64,000 nt of DNA, taken from the NCBI RefSeq assembly GCF_900111995.1, contig NZ_FOKF01000001.1, positions 186,001 through 250,000 on the forward strand, given 5' to 3'. The DNA comes from Collimonas sp. OK607 (GTDB taxonomy: Bacteria > Pseudomonadota > Gammaproteobacteria > Burkholderiales > Burkholderiaceae_D). Shown piece after piece: positions 53,579 to 64,000 of the stretch. Positions within the stretch are counted from its first letter, which is position 1, and every line of letters starts with the position of its first letter. A program made the translations under genes and the position numbers. The notes beneath the pieces are model-generated. The model was given only the letters and a program-made list of their open reading frames with translations. It had not been told where the DNA came from and did no database searches.

Positions 53579-53651
53579 TTGCAGCACTGATTTCATGACT
53601 GAAATCACCACCGAAATTACCACTACCCTCATCACTAAAAACTAAAATCAT

Positions 53652-54302
53652 ATGGCATTCGATCTCGACGAACAGGAACAACTGGCAACGCTTAAGGATT
53701 GGTGGAATAAATACGGCAATTTGACGACCTGGGTGGTGATTATCGCCCTGGGTGCTTACGCCGGCTGGTCTGGCTGGAATTACTACCAGCGCAGCCAGTC
53801 ATTGCAGGCGTCGCAGCTTTACGACGAGCAGCAAAAGGCCGTGGCGGGTAAAGACAATGCCAAGGTACAACGCGCCGCTACTGACATTGAGCAGAAATTC
53901 GGACGTACCGCCTATGCCGGCATGGCTGCACTGTCGGCGGCTAAGGTCGCTTTCGATGCAAACGATCTGAACACAGCGAAAGATCAGTTGCAATGGGTGG
54001 TCGATCATGGTCGCAGCGACGACTACAAGGCTCTGGCCAGAATCCGTTTGGCTGGCATCCTGTTGGACCAGAAGGCTTATGACGATGGCTTGAAAGTACT
54101 GGCGGCAGACCTGCCGGCGCCTTTCGCCAGCGCCGCAGCTGATCGCAAGGGTGACATCCTGGTAGCGCAGAACAAGCTGGACGAAGCGCGCGCCGCTTAC
54201 CAATTGGCTTTGGATAAGATGGACAGCAAGAATCCTGGCAAGGAATTGATTCAATTGAAACTTGATGCGATTGGCGGAGCTCCCGCCAAAGCTGCCGCCT
54301 GA
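53652..54302 (+). CDS. yfgM: YfgM-family tetratricopeptide membrane protein
   Basis: This 216-residue protein has a short cytoplasmic start (AFDLDEQEQLATLKDWWNKYGN), one transmembrane helix (TTWVVIIALGAYAGWSGWNYY) and a periplasmic TPR-like domain. YfgM in E. coli associates with the SecYEG translocon and PpiD and contributes to periplasmic chaperoning. It sits between hisS and bamB, as in E. coli. A 73-bp gap before it contains a 16-codon Thr-rich mini-ORF of doubtful meaning. Confidence 0.92.
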   Translation: MAFDLDEQEQLATLKDWWNKYGNLTTWVVIIALGAYAGWSGWNYYQRSQSLQASQLYDEQQKAVAGKDNAKVQRAATDIEQKFGRTAYAGMAALSAAKVAFDANDLNTAKDQLQWVVDHGRSDDYKALARIRLAGILLDQKAYDDGLKVLAADLPAPFASAAADRKGDILVAQNKLDEARAAYQLALDKMDSKNPGKELIQLKLDAIGGAPAKAAA

Positions 54303-54323
54303 TAATTCGGAAAAAGGAAGAAT

Positions 54324-55475
54324 ATGCGTGTGAAGACTATGCGAGCGGTTACTGCGGTTGTTTATGCTGGCGCCTTGTTGGTATTGGGCGGCTGTTCCCT
54401 GTTCAGTGGTAAGAAACCGAGTAATCCGCCGGCGCCTTTGGTCGAGTTTACGCAGAGCCTCAAAGTACACACCGCCTGGACCCAGTCGATAGGCAAAGCC
54501 TCCATCTTCACTTTCTCGCCTGTTGTCGCCGGCGATAGCGTCTACGCGGCGGCGGCTGACGGTACTGTTGCGCGTATCGATGCCGCCACTGGCAAGGTTG
54601 CATGGAGCATCAAGGCCGGCATGAACCTGACCGGCGGCGCCGGCAGCGACGGCACTACAGTTGCGGTGGCGGGCGAAAAAGGTGTTGTGCTGGCGTTTGA
54701 TGCCCAGGGCAAAAAATTGTGGCAGGTGCAAGCTTCGAGCGAGGTATTGTCTGCTCCGGCTGTCGGCCAGGGCTTGGTTATCGTACGCAGCCAGGATAAT
54801 CGGGTCGCCGCTTATGATGTGGCGACCGGCGAACGTCGCTGGGCCGTGCTGCGTACCTTGCCGACACTGACTTTGCGTTCGGCGCCTGGTATCCTGGTTG
54901 TGCCGCAAGCAACTTTCCTGTCCTTGCCTGGCGGCCGTCTGTCAGCGTTGAACCTGACCAACGGTGGTCCATGGTGGGAGATGGCAATCGGCGATCCACG
55001 CGGCACCACAGAGCTGGAGCGGATTGCCGATGCTTCCGGTACGCCGGTGATTATCGGGCGTGACGTCTGCGCTGTCGCCTACCAGGGCCGGGTTGGCTGC
55101 TTTGATGCCGGCAGCGGTACCGCACACTGGGTCAAGCCGTTCTCCAGCGGTGTTGGCGTCGGTAGTGATGGCAAGAACGTGTATGCCGCCGACGAACATG
55201 GCGCCATATCGGCGTTCACCGTGGACAGCGGTGCGGTAGTATGGCAAAACAAACAGCTCGCCAACCGTGCGCTGACTACTCCGGTAGTATTAGGCAATAC
55301 GGTAGTCGTAGGTGATTTTGAAGGTTATATTCACTTCTTGTCACGTGACGACGGCGCACTGAAAGCACGTATTCGTGCTGATAGCAGCCCGGTTCTGCCA
55401 AATCCGGTGGTAGCAGGCTCTAATGTGATTTTTCAAACAAAATCCGGAACACTAATTGCTGTTACTTCAGAGTAA
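54324..55475 (+). CDS. bamB: outer membrane assembly lipoprotein BamB
   Basis: BamB (383 residues) is the beta-propeller lipoprotein of the BAM complex that inserts beta-barrel proteins. The lipobox is LGGC (GALLVLGGCSLFSG). Repeating PQQ-type blades are visible (VYAAAADGTVARIDAATGKVAWSIKAG, VLAFDAQGKKLWQVQ, AISAFTVDSGAVVWQN). It is 21 bp after yfgM. A 142-bp palindromic repeat lies immediately after its stop, before der. Confidence 0.95.
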   Translation: MRVKTMRAVTAVVYAGALLVLGGCSLFSGKKPSNPPAPLVEFTQSLKVHTAWTQSIGKASIFTFSPVVAGDSVYAAAADGTVARIDAATGKVAWSIKAGMNLTGGAGSDGTTVAVAGEKGVVLAFDAQGKKLWQVQASSEVLSAPAVGQGLVIVRSQDNRVAAYDVATGERRWAVLRTLPTLTLRSAPGILVVPQATFLSLPGGRLSALNLTNGGPWWEMAIGDPRGTTELERIADASGTPVIIGRDVCAVAYQGRVGCFDAGSGTAHWVKPFSSGVGVGSDGKNVYAADEHGAISAFTVDSGAVVWQNKQLANRALTTPVVLGNTVVVGDFEGYIHFLSRDDGALKARIRADSSPVLPNPVVAGSNVIFQTKSGTLIAVTSE

Positions 55476-55483
55476 TGGCTTAA

Positions 55484-55625
55484 AACCTGTTTAGGATCTG
55501 TAGCGAGCGGGCGTCAGTTGGTGATAAACGGCGCGGAGAAACCGGAATGTACTTAAGTACATGAGGATTTCGAGCACCGTTTAGCGCCAAATCACGCCCG
55601 CGCAGTAAGATCATAAATAGGTTCT
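55484..55625. repeat. 142-bp imperfect palindromic intergenic repeat
   Basis: Left and right halves are near-complementary around the perfect 14-bp centre TGTACTTAAGTACA (55548-55561). The outer ends AACCTGTTTAGGATCT (55484 onward) and AAGATCATAAATAGGTT (ending 55625) match with few mismatches, and GCGGGCGT/ACGCCCGC lies between. It fills most of the bamB-der gap. No ORF lies inside. This looks like a member of a dispersed, MITE-like or REP-like family. Confidence 0.75.
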
Positions 55626-55655
55626 TAGTGAAAATAACTTAGTGAAAACAACTTA

Positions 55656-57002
55656 ATGAAGCCAGTAATTGCACTTGTAGGACGTCCCAATGTCGGCAAA
55701 TCGACGTTATTCAATCGCCTGACGCGTTCCCGTGACGCGTTGGTCGCCGATTTGCCCGGCTTGACTCGCGATCGCCATTATGGCGAAGGGCGGGTCGGCG
55801 AACGCCCGTTCCTGGTGATCGATACTGGTGGTTTCGAGCCGGTTGCCAAAGACGGCATCATGCACGAGATGGCGAAGCAGACCAAGCAGGCGGTGGCTGA
55901 AGCCGATGTGGTTATCTTTATCGTCGACGGCCGTCAAGGTTTGACGCCGCACGACAAGACCATCACCGATTTCTTGCGCAAATCCGGCCGCTCCGTAATG
56001 CTGGTGGTGAATAAATCCGAAGGCATGAAATACACCTCGGTCACCGCCGAATTCTATGAGCTCGGCATGGGCGACCCGTACGTAATTTCGGCTGCCCACG
56101 GCGACGGCGTCACCGATCTGGTGGAAGAGTCGCTGGATCTGGCGTTCGCACAGCGGCCGCCAGAAGTGGAAGAGCCAGAGGGCAAAGAAGATCGCGGCAT
56201 CAAGATCGCTATCGTCGGTCGCCCGAACGTCGGTAAATCCACATTGGTGAATACCTTGCTGGGTGAAGAGCGCGTGATTGCGTTCGACATGCCAGGCACC
56301 ACGCGCGACTCGATTGAAATTCCGTTCGAACGCGACGGCAAGAAATATACATTGATCGATACTGCCGGTATCCGGCGCCGCGGCAAGGTTTTCGAAGCTA
56401 TTGAAAAATTTTCCGTGGTCAAGACCTTGCAATCCATTTCGGAAGCCAACGTGGTTTTGCTGTTGCTCGATGCGCAGCAGGACATCTCCGAACAGGACGC
56501 CCACATCGCCGGCTTCGTGCTGGAGACAGGGCGCGCATTGGTGGTCGGCGTTAATAAATGGGATGGCTTGACCAGCGATCGCCGCGATGAAATCAAGATG
56601 GATATGGATCGTAAATTGAATTTCCTTTCATTTGCGAAATTCCATTTTATTTCCGCACTGAAATCAACCGGCATCACGCCTTTGATGAAATCGATCGATT
56701 CCGCCTATGCAGCGGCCATGTCCAACCTGACTACGCCGAAGCTCACGCGCGCCTTGATCGAGGCAGTAGAGCATCAGCAACCGCGTCGCAAGGGCTCTAT
56801 CCGTCCAAAGCTGCGTTATGCCCACCAGGGCGGCATGAATCCACCTATCGTGGTCATTCATGGCAATGCCTTGGAATCGATCGAAGATAACTATAAGCGT
56901 TATCTGGAAAAACATTTTCGAGAAACTTTTTCGCTGGTTGGGACTCCATTACGCATCGAGTTCAGATCCAGTCGGAACCCTTACGCGCGCCAGGAAAAAT
57001 AA
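55656..57002 (+). CDS. der: ribosome assembly GTPase Der (EngA)
   Basis: Der (448 residues) has two consecutive GTPase domains, each with a complete P-loop ([14 protein letters not shown] at the start and [14 protein letters not shown] near 185), followed by [17 protein letters not shown] switch regions and NKxD motifs (NKSEG in the first domain, NKWDG in the second). A KH-like C-terminal domain ([27 protein letters not shown]) follows. It is essential for 50S subunit maturation. It starts 30 bp after the palindromic repeat. Confidence 0.97.
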   Translation: MKPVIALVGRPNVGKSTLFNRLTRSRDALVADLPGLTRDRHYGEGRVGERPFLVIDTGGFEPVAKDGIMHEMAKQTKQAVAEADVVIFIVDGRQGLTPHDKTITDFLRKSGRSVMLVVNKSEGMKYTSVTAEFYELGMGDPYVISAAHGDGVTDLVEESLDLAFAQRPPEVEEPEGKEDRGIKIAIVGRPNVGKSTLVNTLLGEERVIAFDMPGTTRDSIEIPFERDGKKYTLIDTAGIRRRGKVFEAIEKFSVVKTLQSISEANVVLLLLDAQQDISEQDAHIAGFVLETGRALVVGVNKWDGLTSDRRDEIKMDMDRKLNFLSFAKFHFISALKSTGITPLMKSIDSAYAAAMSNLTTPKLTRALIEAVEHQQPRRKGSIRPKLRYAHQGGMNPPIVVIHGNALESIEDNYKRYLEKHFRETFSLVGTPLRIEFRSSRNPYARQEK

Positions 57003-57148
57003 TCTTTTAAAAACACTTTTTTTCTGAGCAGTAAATCCGAAAATCGTTTACATTCGTAAAACACCCACCGAGTCATTCGCTAGAATCATATTGGTTCTAT
57101 ATTTAATTTGCATTTGACTTCTAATCACAACAACACAGTGGAGTAGCC

Positions 57149-57385
57149 ATGAGTAATAAAGGGCAATTGTTACAAGACCCGTTTTTGAACGCCTTGCGTA
57201 AAGAGCACGTCCCGGTTTCCATTTATTTGGTCAACGGCATCAAGCTGCAAGGCCATATCGAATCCTTTGATCAATACGTAGTTTTATTGCGTAATACCGT
57301 TACCCAAATGGTATACAAACACGCCATCTCAACCGTAGTTCCGGCACGCGCTGTCAATCTGAATCTTGAATCTGAAGCAGAATAA
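57149..57385 (+). CDS. hfq: RNA chaperone Hfq
   Basis: Hfq (78 residues) is the ring-forming Sm-like protein that anneals small RNAs to mRNAs. It starts [34 protein letters not shown]; the Sm2 motif is [15 protein letters not shown]. The C-terminal tail is short ([10 protein letters not shown]) compared with the 102-residue E. coli protein. GGAG precedes the start. The 146-bp gap before it is A/T-rich and contains a TAGAAT -10-like box near 57080. hflX follows after 45 bp. Confidence 0.97.
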   Translation: MSNKGQLLQDPFLNALRKEHVPVSIYLVNGIKLQGHIESFDQYVVLLRNTVTQMVYKHAISTVVPARAVNLNLESEAE

Positions 57386-57430
57386 CTATTTGCTATCGGC
57401 AAGGGCCGCAGCTACTACACGAATGAACCC

Positions 57431-58549
57431 ATGCGCGCAGCGCTAGTCGGAGTGGACTTCGGCAAAGGTGACTTTGCCGCAAGTCTCGAAGAGCTGTCAT
57501 TGCTGGCCAAGTCAGCCGGCGCGGTTCCGCTTGCCACCATTACCGGTAAGCGCAGCAGTCCGGACGCTGCCTTGTTTGTCGGCTCCGGCAAAGCACAGGA
57601 AATAGCCGACGCCGTGTTTGATGATGAGCTTGAAATCGTCATTTTCAATCATGCCTTGTCGCCAGCCCAGCAACGCAATCTTGAACGTGTACTAAAAGTA
57701 AGGGTTCTGGATCGCACCAGTCTCATACTCGACATCTTTGCCCAAAGAGCCAAAAGCCATGAGGGTAAAGTGCAGGTGGAGCTTGCTCAGTTACAACATC
57801 TGGCAACGCGGCTGATACGCGGCTGGACTCACCTGGAACGGCAAAAGGGCGGTATCGGTTTGCGTGGTCCGGGTGAAACCCAGCTTGAAACCGACCGTCG
57901 TTTGTTAGGCGATCGGGTCAAAGCCTTGCGCGCCCGGCTGGACAAGCTACATCGGCAACATGCAACGCAACGGCGCGCACGCGGGCGCAGTGCGACTATT
58001 TCGATTTCGCTGGTAGGTTACACCAATGCTGGCAAATCAACCTTGTTTAACGCGCTGGCAAAAGCCGGCGTATATGCTGCGGACCAGTTGTTTGCAACGC
58101 TGGACACCACTTCCAGAAGGGTTTATCTGGGCGAGGCGGGCAGTGTGGTGATTTCCGATACGGTCGGATTCATTCGCGAACTCCCGCATCAACTGGTTGC
58201 TGCATTCAGGGCGACACTGGAAGAAACCATCCACGCCGATTTGTTGCTGCACGTGGTGGATGCAGCAAGTCCGGCGCGTATGGAGCAAATCGAACAGGTG
58301 AACCTGGTGCTGAAAGAAATCGGCGCCGATCATATTCCCCAGATTCTGGTGTGGAACAAGATCGACGTTGCAGAACTGGAGCCGGGGGTAGAACGTGATG
58401 AGTATGATAAAATTCAGCGAGTTTTTGTTAGCGCGCAAAAGGGCCAGGGTCTGGATTTATTGCGGCAGGCTATCACCGAATTCGTAACCGGCAATCCGGT
58501 GGCAACGGCATATTCATTGCCAGCCATCGAAAGCACACAGCAGGTGTAA
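57431..58549 (+). CDS. hflX: ribosome-associated GTPase HflX
   Basis: HflX (372 residues) is a GTPase that splits stalled ribosomes under stress. The N-terminal ND1 domain contains LVGSGKAQEIADAV and LSPAQQRNLE. The linker includes RGPGETQLETDRRLLGDRVKAL. The G domain has SLVGYTNAGKSTLFNAL, SDTVGFIRELPHQLVAAFRATLEE and NKID. It lies between hfq and hflK, the standard order in many proteobacteria. Confidence 0.96.
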   Translation: MRAALVGVDFGKGDFAASLEELSLLAKSAGAVPLATITGKRSSPDAALFVGSGKAQEIADAVFDDELEIVIFNHALSPAQQRNLERVLKVRVLDRTSLILDIFAQRAKSHEGKVQVELAQLQHLATRLIRGWTHLERQKGGIGLRGPGETQLETDRRLLGDRVKALRARLDKLHRQHATQRRARGRSATISISLVGYTNAGKSTLFNALAKAGVYAADQLFATLDTTSRRVYLGEAGSVVISDTVGFIRELPHQLVAAFRATLEETIHADLLLHVVDAASPARMEQIEQVNLVLKEIGADHIPQILVWNKIDVAELEPGVERDEYDKIQRVFVSAQKGQGLDLLRQAITEFVTGNPVATAYSLPAIESTQQV

Positions 58550-58632
58550 AACCGTTCTAAATTAAATAAAAGTAAACGCCTCTAACGAGCATTCCAACCT
58601 ATTTGTTTTATTTACTTAAAGATAACGATCGA

Positions 58633-59928
58633 ATGCTTGGTACCTTATTCAAAAAACTTGGCTTGAAATTTTCGTTGAACGACCCGCAATGGGGTCGGAA
58701 TTCGCAAAATGACAACAAGCAAAACAACGATGGCAAAAAGCCAAACAGCGGCCCTCCGGATCTGGACAAGCTTTGGCAAGATTTCAATCAACGCCTGACA
58801 CGCTGGCTGGGTAACAAGAGCGGCGGTGGTGGCGATTCAAATGGCGGCGGTTTTAATCCGGGCATGAAAGGCGCCGGAGTCGGCGCCGGCGCGATTGCAG
58901 TCGTGGTGGCTCTGTTGTGGCTGGCCAGCGGTTTCTTTACCGTCCAGGAAGGCCAGACCGGCGTTGTCATGACTTTCGGCAAGTACAGCCATTCGACCAC
59001 CCCAGGTTTCAACTGGCGCTGGCCGTACCCGATTCAGAGTCATGAAATCGTCAACGTTTCGCAGGTGCGTACGGTCGAGGTCGGCTATCGTGCCAATGCC
59101 AAGAACAAGCAACCAAAAGAAGCCCTGATGCTGACCGATGATGAAAACATCATCGATATCCAGTTTGCCGTCCAATACACATTGAAGAGTGCATCCGACT
59201 GGATTTTCAACATTCGCGATCCGGAAGAAACCGTGCGCCAGGTGGCCGAAACTTCGATTCGTGAAATCGTCGGTAAAAACAAGATGGATTTCGTGCTGTA
59301 CGAGGGCCGGGAGAAAGTGGCTCTGGATACCAGCCAGTTGATGCAGCAGATTCTGGATCGCTATCAGGCCGGTGTGCAAATTACCAATGTCACGATGCAA
59401 GGCGTGCAACCGCCGGAGCAGGTGCAAGCTGCGTTTGACGACGCGGTAAAAGCCGGACAGGATCGCGAGCGCCAGAAGAATGAAGGCCAGGCCTATGCCA
59501 ATGACGTGATTCCAAAGGCACGCGGTGCGGCATCGCGTTTGCTGCAGGAAGCGGAAGCGTACAGCGCCCGTGTTACTGCCAACGCCGAGGGTGATGCTTC
59601 GCGTTTCAAACAGGTTCTGACCGAATACCAGAAAGCGCCTGCCGTAACGCGGGACCGTATGTATCTGGATACCATGCAACAAATTTTTGCAAATACGACA
59701 AAAGTAATGGTTGATGCTAAGAGCGGGAGTAATTTATTGTATTTGCCATTGGATAAGCTGATTGCACAATCGGCAGCCGCCGCAGTGCCGGGTGCCGGTT
59801 CAGGCAGCGCAGCAAGCGGTGCCGCGCCTTCAGTGATGAAGGATGGCGCCAGCACGATCGAATCGCGGCCGCAGACAGATGATCGTTCGCGTGATAGCCG
59901 GGACTCGCGTGATCGGGAGGGCAGATAA
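58633..59928 (+). CDS. hflK: FtsH protease modulator HflK
   Basis: HflK (431 residues) forms with HflC a large membrane cage around the FtsH protease. A Gly/Asn-rich N-terminus (GGGGDSNGGGFNPG) leads to one transmembrane helix (GAGAIAVVVALLWLASGFF) and the SPFH/band-7 domain (QEGQTGVVMTFGKYSHSTTPGFNWRWPYP). The C-terminal tail is low-complexity and rich in Arg-Asp-Ser (DDRSRDSRDSRDREGR). ATG 58633 is preferred over TTG 58603. The stop and the hflC start overlap as TAATG. Confidence 0.95.
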   Translation: MLGTLFKKLGLKFSLNDPQWGRNSQNDNKQNNDGKKPNSGPPDLDKLWQDFNQRLTRWLGNKSGGGGDSNGGGFNPGMKGAGVGAGAIAVVVALLWLASGFFTVQEGQTGVVMTFGKYSHSTTPGFNWRWPYPIQSHEIVNVSQVRTVEVGYRANAKNKQPKEALMLTDDENIIDIQFAVQYTLKSASDWIFNIRDPEETVRQVAETSIREIVGKNKMDFVLYEGREKVALDTSQLMQQILDRYQAGVQITNVTMQGVQPPEQVQAAFDDAVKAGQDRERQKNEGQAYANDVIPKARGAASRLLQEAEAYSARVTANAEGDASRFKQVLTEYQKAPAVTRDRMYLDTMQQIFANTTKVMVDAKSGSNLLYLPLDKLIAQSAAAAVPGAGSGSAASGAAPSVMKDGASTIESRPQTDDRSRDSRDSRDREGR

Positions 59929-60824
59929 TGAATCGCCTTATCTCGTTGCTGATATTCGTCTTCGTCGCGCTGTGGCTGATGCTCTCAACCATCTTCGTGG
60001 TTGACCAGCGCCAATATGCAATCTTGTTCGCTTTTGGTGAAGTGAAGCAGGTGATTAGCCAGCCTGGCTTGCATTTCAAATTGCCGCCGCCGTTTCAAAA
60101 TGTGCTGTTCCTGGATAAACGGGTCTTGACTATCGATCCGCCGGATACAGACCGTTTTATTACTGCGGAAAAAATGAACATCCTGATCGACGCCTTTGTA
60201 AAATGGCGGATTACCGATCCCAAATTGTATTTCGTCAGTTTCGGCGGTGATGAAAAGCGCGCCCAGGACCGCATGTCGCAAATCGTCAAAGCCGCTTTGA
60301 ACGATGAAATTACCAAGCGCACCGTGCGTGAAGTGATTTCCGGCCAGCGTGGCAAGGTGATGGATTCGATTCGTCAAAAGGTGCAGGATGAATCCAAGCA
60401 GATTGGTGTCGATATCATTGATGTCCGCCTGAAACGCGTGGATTACGTCGACCAGATCAATGCCTCGGTTTATGATCGCATGAAGTCGGAGCGTTTGCGG
60501 GTAGCTAATGAATTGCGTTCGACCGGTTCCGCCGACTCGGAAAAGATTCGTGCCGATGCTGATAAGCAACGTACGGTGATTCTGGCAGAAGCCTATCGCG
60601 ATGCTGAAAAGATGCGCGGTGAGGGCGATGCCAAAGCCTCGCAGATTTATGCCCAGGCATTTGGTCAGAACCCGGAGTTTTACAAGTTCTATCGTAGCCT
60701 CGAAGCTTATCGTGCCAGCTTCAAGACGCGTCAGGACTTGATGGTGGTTGATCCGAATTCGGAATTCTTTAAATATTTCCGGAGTCCGGCCGGCGGCGGA
60801 GCAGCTGCACCTGCTAAAAAGTAA
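59928..60824 (+). CDS. hflC: FtsH protease modulator HflC
   Basis: HflC (298 residues) is the partner SPFH protein of HflK. An N-terminal transmembrane helix (LISLLIFVFVALWLMLSTIFVV) precedes the band-7 domain (VDQRQYAILFAFGEVKQVISQPGLHFKLPPPFQNVLFLDKRV). The long helical region ends DPNSEFFKYFRSP. It overlaps hflK by one base. A strong terminator follows; a DUF2065 gene, which I recall in this place in related genomes, is not present here. Confidence 0.95.
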   Translation: MNRLISLLIFVFVALWLMLSTIFVVDQRQYAILFAFGEVKQVISQPGLHFKLPPPFQNVLFLDKRVLTIDPPDTDRFITAEKMNILIDAFVKWRITDPKLYFVSFGGDEKRAQDRMSQIVKAALNDEITKRTVREVISGQRGKVMDSIRQKVQDESKQIGVDIIDVRLKRVDYVDQINASVYDRMKSERLRVANELRSTGSADSEKIRADADKQRTVILAEAYRDAEKMRGEGDAKASQIYAQAFGQNPEFYKFYRSLEAYRASFKTRQDLMVVDPNSEFFKYFRSPAGGGAAAPAKK

Positions 60825-60852
60825 GTCTTTTCTGCAAGAATAAAGTTGTCCG

Positions 60853-60890
60853 GGAATGGCGCCCTCGCTTGAGGCGCCATTCCTTATTTT
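60853..60890 (+). terminator. rho-independent terminator after hflC
   Basis: GGAATGGCGCC (60853-60863) and GGCGCCATTCC (60873-60883) form a perfect 11-bp stem with a 9-nt loop, followed by TTATTTT. It closes the hfq-hflX-hflK-hflC operon. The remaining 140 bp to hisZ are very A/T-rich and are the likely hisZ-purA promoter. Confidence 0.92.
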
Positions 60891-61033
60891 CGACGGCCGT
60901 ATATTTGTGTTGTTTTTTTATAAAAAAATAATCGAAATAATCGATCGATTGATTAATTTATCAAATTAATCAAATCTTCAGTCTTTAGCCGAATTGATTC
61001 ACAAAAGTAATTTTCCCTAGATTCATTTTTAAT

Positions 61034-62182
61034 ATGCCGAACTGGCTTCTCCCTGAAAATATTGCCGATGTCTTGCCTTCGGAAGCACGCAAGATTGAAG
61101 ATCTGCGTCGCCTGATACTGGATAATTTCCGTTTGTATGGCTACGAACTGGTCATGCCTCCGATGCTGGAATATCTGGAATCCTTGCTGGCCGGCGCCGG
61201 CCAGGATACCGATCTGCGGACCTTCAAGCTGGTTGACCAGCTGTCCGGCCGCACGCTCGGCATTCGTGCCGACATGACCACCCAGGTTGCCCGTATCGAT
61301 GCGCATTTGCTGAATCGCGAGTCGGTTACCCGTCTGTGCTACGTCGGCAGTGTCTTGCATACCCGCCAGATCGGCTTGCACGCCACCCGCGAACCGTTGC
61401 AGATCGGTGCCGAGATATACGGCCATCTGGGGCTTGAAGCCGATGCCGAAATCCAGGAACTGGCGCTGGCGACCCTGGCCTTGGCCGGAATTACCCAGGT
61501 GCGGCTGGATTTGTGCCATGTTGGCATTTTGCGCACAATTATCGGCGGCGACGATGCCGCCAAAGTGGATGAAAGCGAACTGGTCGCGTTGCTGGAAGCA
61601 AAGGATTTGCCTGGCTTACGCACCATCAGCGTCAATTACAAGCCAGAGACCCGCGCCGCCTTGCTGGCGCTGCCCGGTTTATACGGCGATGCCAGCGTAT
61701 TGCAGCAGGCGCGGCAGGTGTTGCCGGCTTTGCCAGCCATCGCCAAGGCGCTGGACGAACTGGAAACCCTGGCGGAAGCCGCCGGGAAAGATTGCGTTAC
61801 CGTCGATTTAGCCGACTTACGCGGGTATCATTACGAAAGTGGTTTGATTTTCGCCGCCTACGTGCCCGGTTTGCCGAACGCCATATTGCGCGGCGGCCGT
61901 TACGACGTCGGTGCGGCATTCGGCCGTTCGCGTCCGGCCACCGGCTTCTCGATGGATTTGCGCGAGTTGGCAAGACTGATTCCGGTAGCAATCCGCAAGC
62001 GCGCAATTCATGCACCTTGGGGAGTTGAAGCAGGTTTGAAGGAAAAGATCGTTGAGTTGCGCAAGGCTGGGGAAGTTGTGATCCAGAGTCTGCCCGGCCA
62101 CGAAAACGATCAAGACGAGTTCGATTGCGACCGAGCGGTCGTACTCGAAAATGGAAACTGGATTATCAAAAATTTGGACTAA
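61034..62182 (+). CDS. hisZ: ATP phosphoribosyltransferase regulatory subunit HisZ
   Basis: HisZ (382 residues) is a histidyl-tRNA-synthetase-like protein that lacks charging activity and forms the regulatory part of short-form ATP phosphoribosyltransferase (HisG), the first enzyme of histidine synthesis. It shows [37 protein letters not shown] and [22 protein letters not shown]. The anticodon-binding domain of HisS is absent. purA starts 3 bp after its stop. Confidence 0.94.
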   Translation: MPNWLLPENIADVLPSEARKIEDLRRLILDNFRLYGYELVMPPMLEYLESLLAGAGQDTDLRTFKLVDQLSGRTLGIRADMTTQVARIDAHLLNRESVTRLCYVGSVLHTRQIGLHATREPLQIGAEIYGHLGLEADAEIQELALATLALAGITQVRLDLCHVGILRTIIGGDDAAKVDESELVALLEAKDLPGLRTISVNYKPETRAALLALPGLYGDASVLQQARQVLPALPAIAKALDELETLAEAAGKDCVTVDLADLRGYHYESGLIFAAYVPGLPNAILRGGRYDVGAAFGRSRPATGFSMDLRELARLIPVAIRKRAIHAPWGVEAGLKEKIVELRKAGEVVIQSLPGHENDQDEFDCDRAVVLENGNWIIKNLD

Positions 62183-63499
<1,317 letters not shown>

Positions 63500-63517
63500 T
63501 TGCAAAATAAGAGCAAT

Positions 63518-64000
63518 ATGAACAAGTCAGATGATAAAGACCTATGGGTCTCGTGGGATGAATATCACCGCATAATTGAAAAACTGGTATTGAATGTCCA
63601 TGCCTCCGGCTGGCAGTTCGATCAGGTGCTGTGCCTGGCGCGTGGCGGTTTGCGTCCGGGCGACGTGTTTTCACGTATTTTCGATGTGCCGCTGGCGATC
63701 TTGTCGACCAGCTCCTACCGCGAAGATGCCGGCACGGTTCGCAGCGAACTCGATATCGGCAAACACATCACCATGAGCCGCGGCGCCTTGTCCGGCCGGG
63801 TTCTGGTGGTGGATGACCTGGTCGATTCCGGCGTTACGCTGGACAAGGTCTTGCATCACCTGAAAGAAAACTATGCACCGGTAACCGAGGTGAAGTCAGC
63901 GGTAATCTGGTGGAAGGCATGTTCTTCGCTCAAGCCGGATTTTTACGTCGATTACCTGCCGACCAATCCATGGATTCACCAGCCTTTCGAAGAGTATGAC
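63518..64000 (+). CDS. phosphoribosyltransferase family protein, 5' part
   Basis: The first 161 codons of a PRTase-fold protein run into the window edge. It starts NKSDDKDLWVSWDEYHRIIEKL and has the PRPP-binding loop VLVVDDLVDSGVTLDKVL. The neighbourhood LCLARGGLRPGDVFSRIFDVPLAIL fits the xanthine/hypoxanthine-guanine phosphoribosyltransferase-like group that often follows purA in Burkholderiales. The exact base substrate cannot be read from the sequence. Confidence 0.9.
   Translation, partial: MNKSDDKDLWVSWDEYHRIIEKLVLNVHASGWQFDQVLCLARGGLRPGDVFSRIFDVPLAILSTSSYREDAGTVRSELDIGKHITMSRGALSGRVLVVDDLVDSGVTLDKVLHHLKENYAPVTEVKSAVIWWKACSSLKPDFYVDYLPTNPWIHQPFEEYD

Noticed and set aside
60891-61033. 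Search for a DUF2065 gene between hflC and hisZ
   Set aside because: The A/T-rich stretch holds no ORF with the expected small membrane protein; only a terminator and a probable promoter zone are seen.

Overview
This is a contiguous 64 kb chromosomal segment of a betaproteobacterium, most likely a Burkholderiales member of the family Oxalobacteraceae close to Collimonas. The assignment rests on gene order (leuC-ecn-leuD-leuB-asd-fimV-truA-trpF-trpB-trpA-accD-folC-dedD-cvpA-purF-metZ; surE-pcm-nlpD-rpoS; ndk-rlmN-pilW-rodZ-ispG-hisS-yfgM-bamB-der-hfq-hflX-hflK-hflC-hisZ-purA) and on protein character. It is inference, not a database match. Nearly all genes lie on the + strand. I saw no tRNA, rRNA, CRISPR array, transposase or prophage gene.

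Region 1 (1-18 kb) is housekeeping: the leucine branch with a tiny entericidin-type lipoprotein between leuC and leuD, aspartate-semialdehyde dehydrogenase, the polar landmark protein FimV, then tryptophan, fatty-acid, folate, purine and methionine biosynthesis. Clear hairpin terminators follow fimV, accD and metZ, and a perfect 24-nt inverted repeat lies between purF and metZ. Region 2 (18-20.2 kb) has a LOG-family hydrolase translationally coupled to a TetR regulator on the minus strand, a perfect 16-bp palindrome that is probably the regulator's operator, a DUF1289 protein, and a gap of about 470 bp with a candidate promoter.

Region 3 (20.2-37.9 kb) is the accessory highlight: 19 tightly packed genes, mostly overlapping and never more than 24 bp apart, forming an aryl polyene (APE) type II polyketide operon. 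It encodes two catalytically intact ketosynthases, a chain-length-factor-like protein without the catalytic Cys, two ACPs, a ketoreductase, two dehydratase domains (one fused to the starter-activating ligase), a thioesterase, an aromatic amino acid lyase, two different acyltransferases and a GT2 glycosyltransferase for lipid attachment, LolA-like and MMPL/RND-like export proteins, a lipoprotein, a flavoenzyme with halogenase-type motifs, and its own phosphopantetheinyl transferase. The expected product is an outer-membrane-anchored aryl polyene pigment, possibly halogenated as in xanthomonadins. No head-group methyltransferase was found.

Region 4 (38-40.6 kb) holds a CsgG / DUF4810 / DUF799 lipoprotein trio resembling the neisserial GNA1162 locus, and a convergent phasin-like gene. 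Region 5 (40.9-64 kb) is stress, envelope and RNA biology housekeeping. Its most unexpected content is non-coding: two copies of the same predicted structured RNA lie just upstream of two unrelated 23S rRNA methyltransferase genes (rlmD and rlmN), with identical internal-loop lengths and a conserved loop sequence. Other oddities are a histidine-rich tail on histidyl-tRNA synthetase, a 142-bp palindromic repeat before der, and short tandem repeats before nlpD and after ndk.
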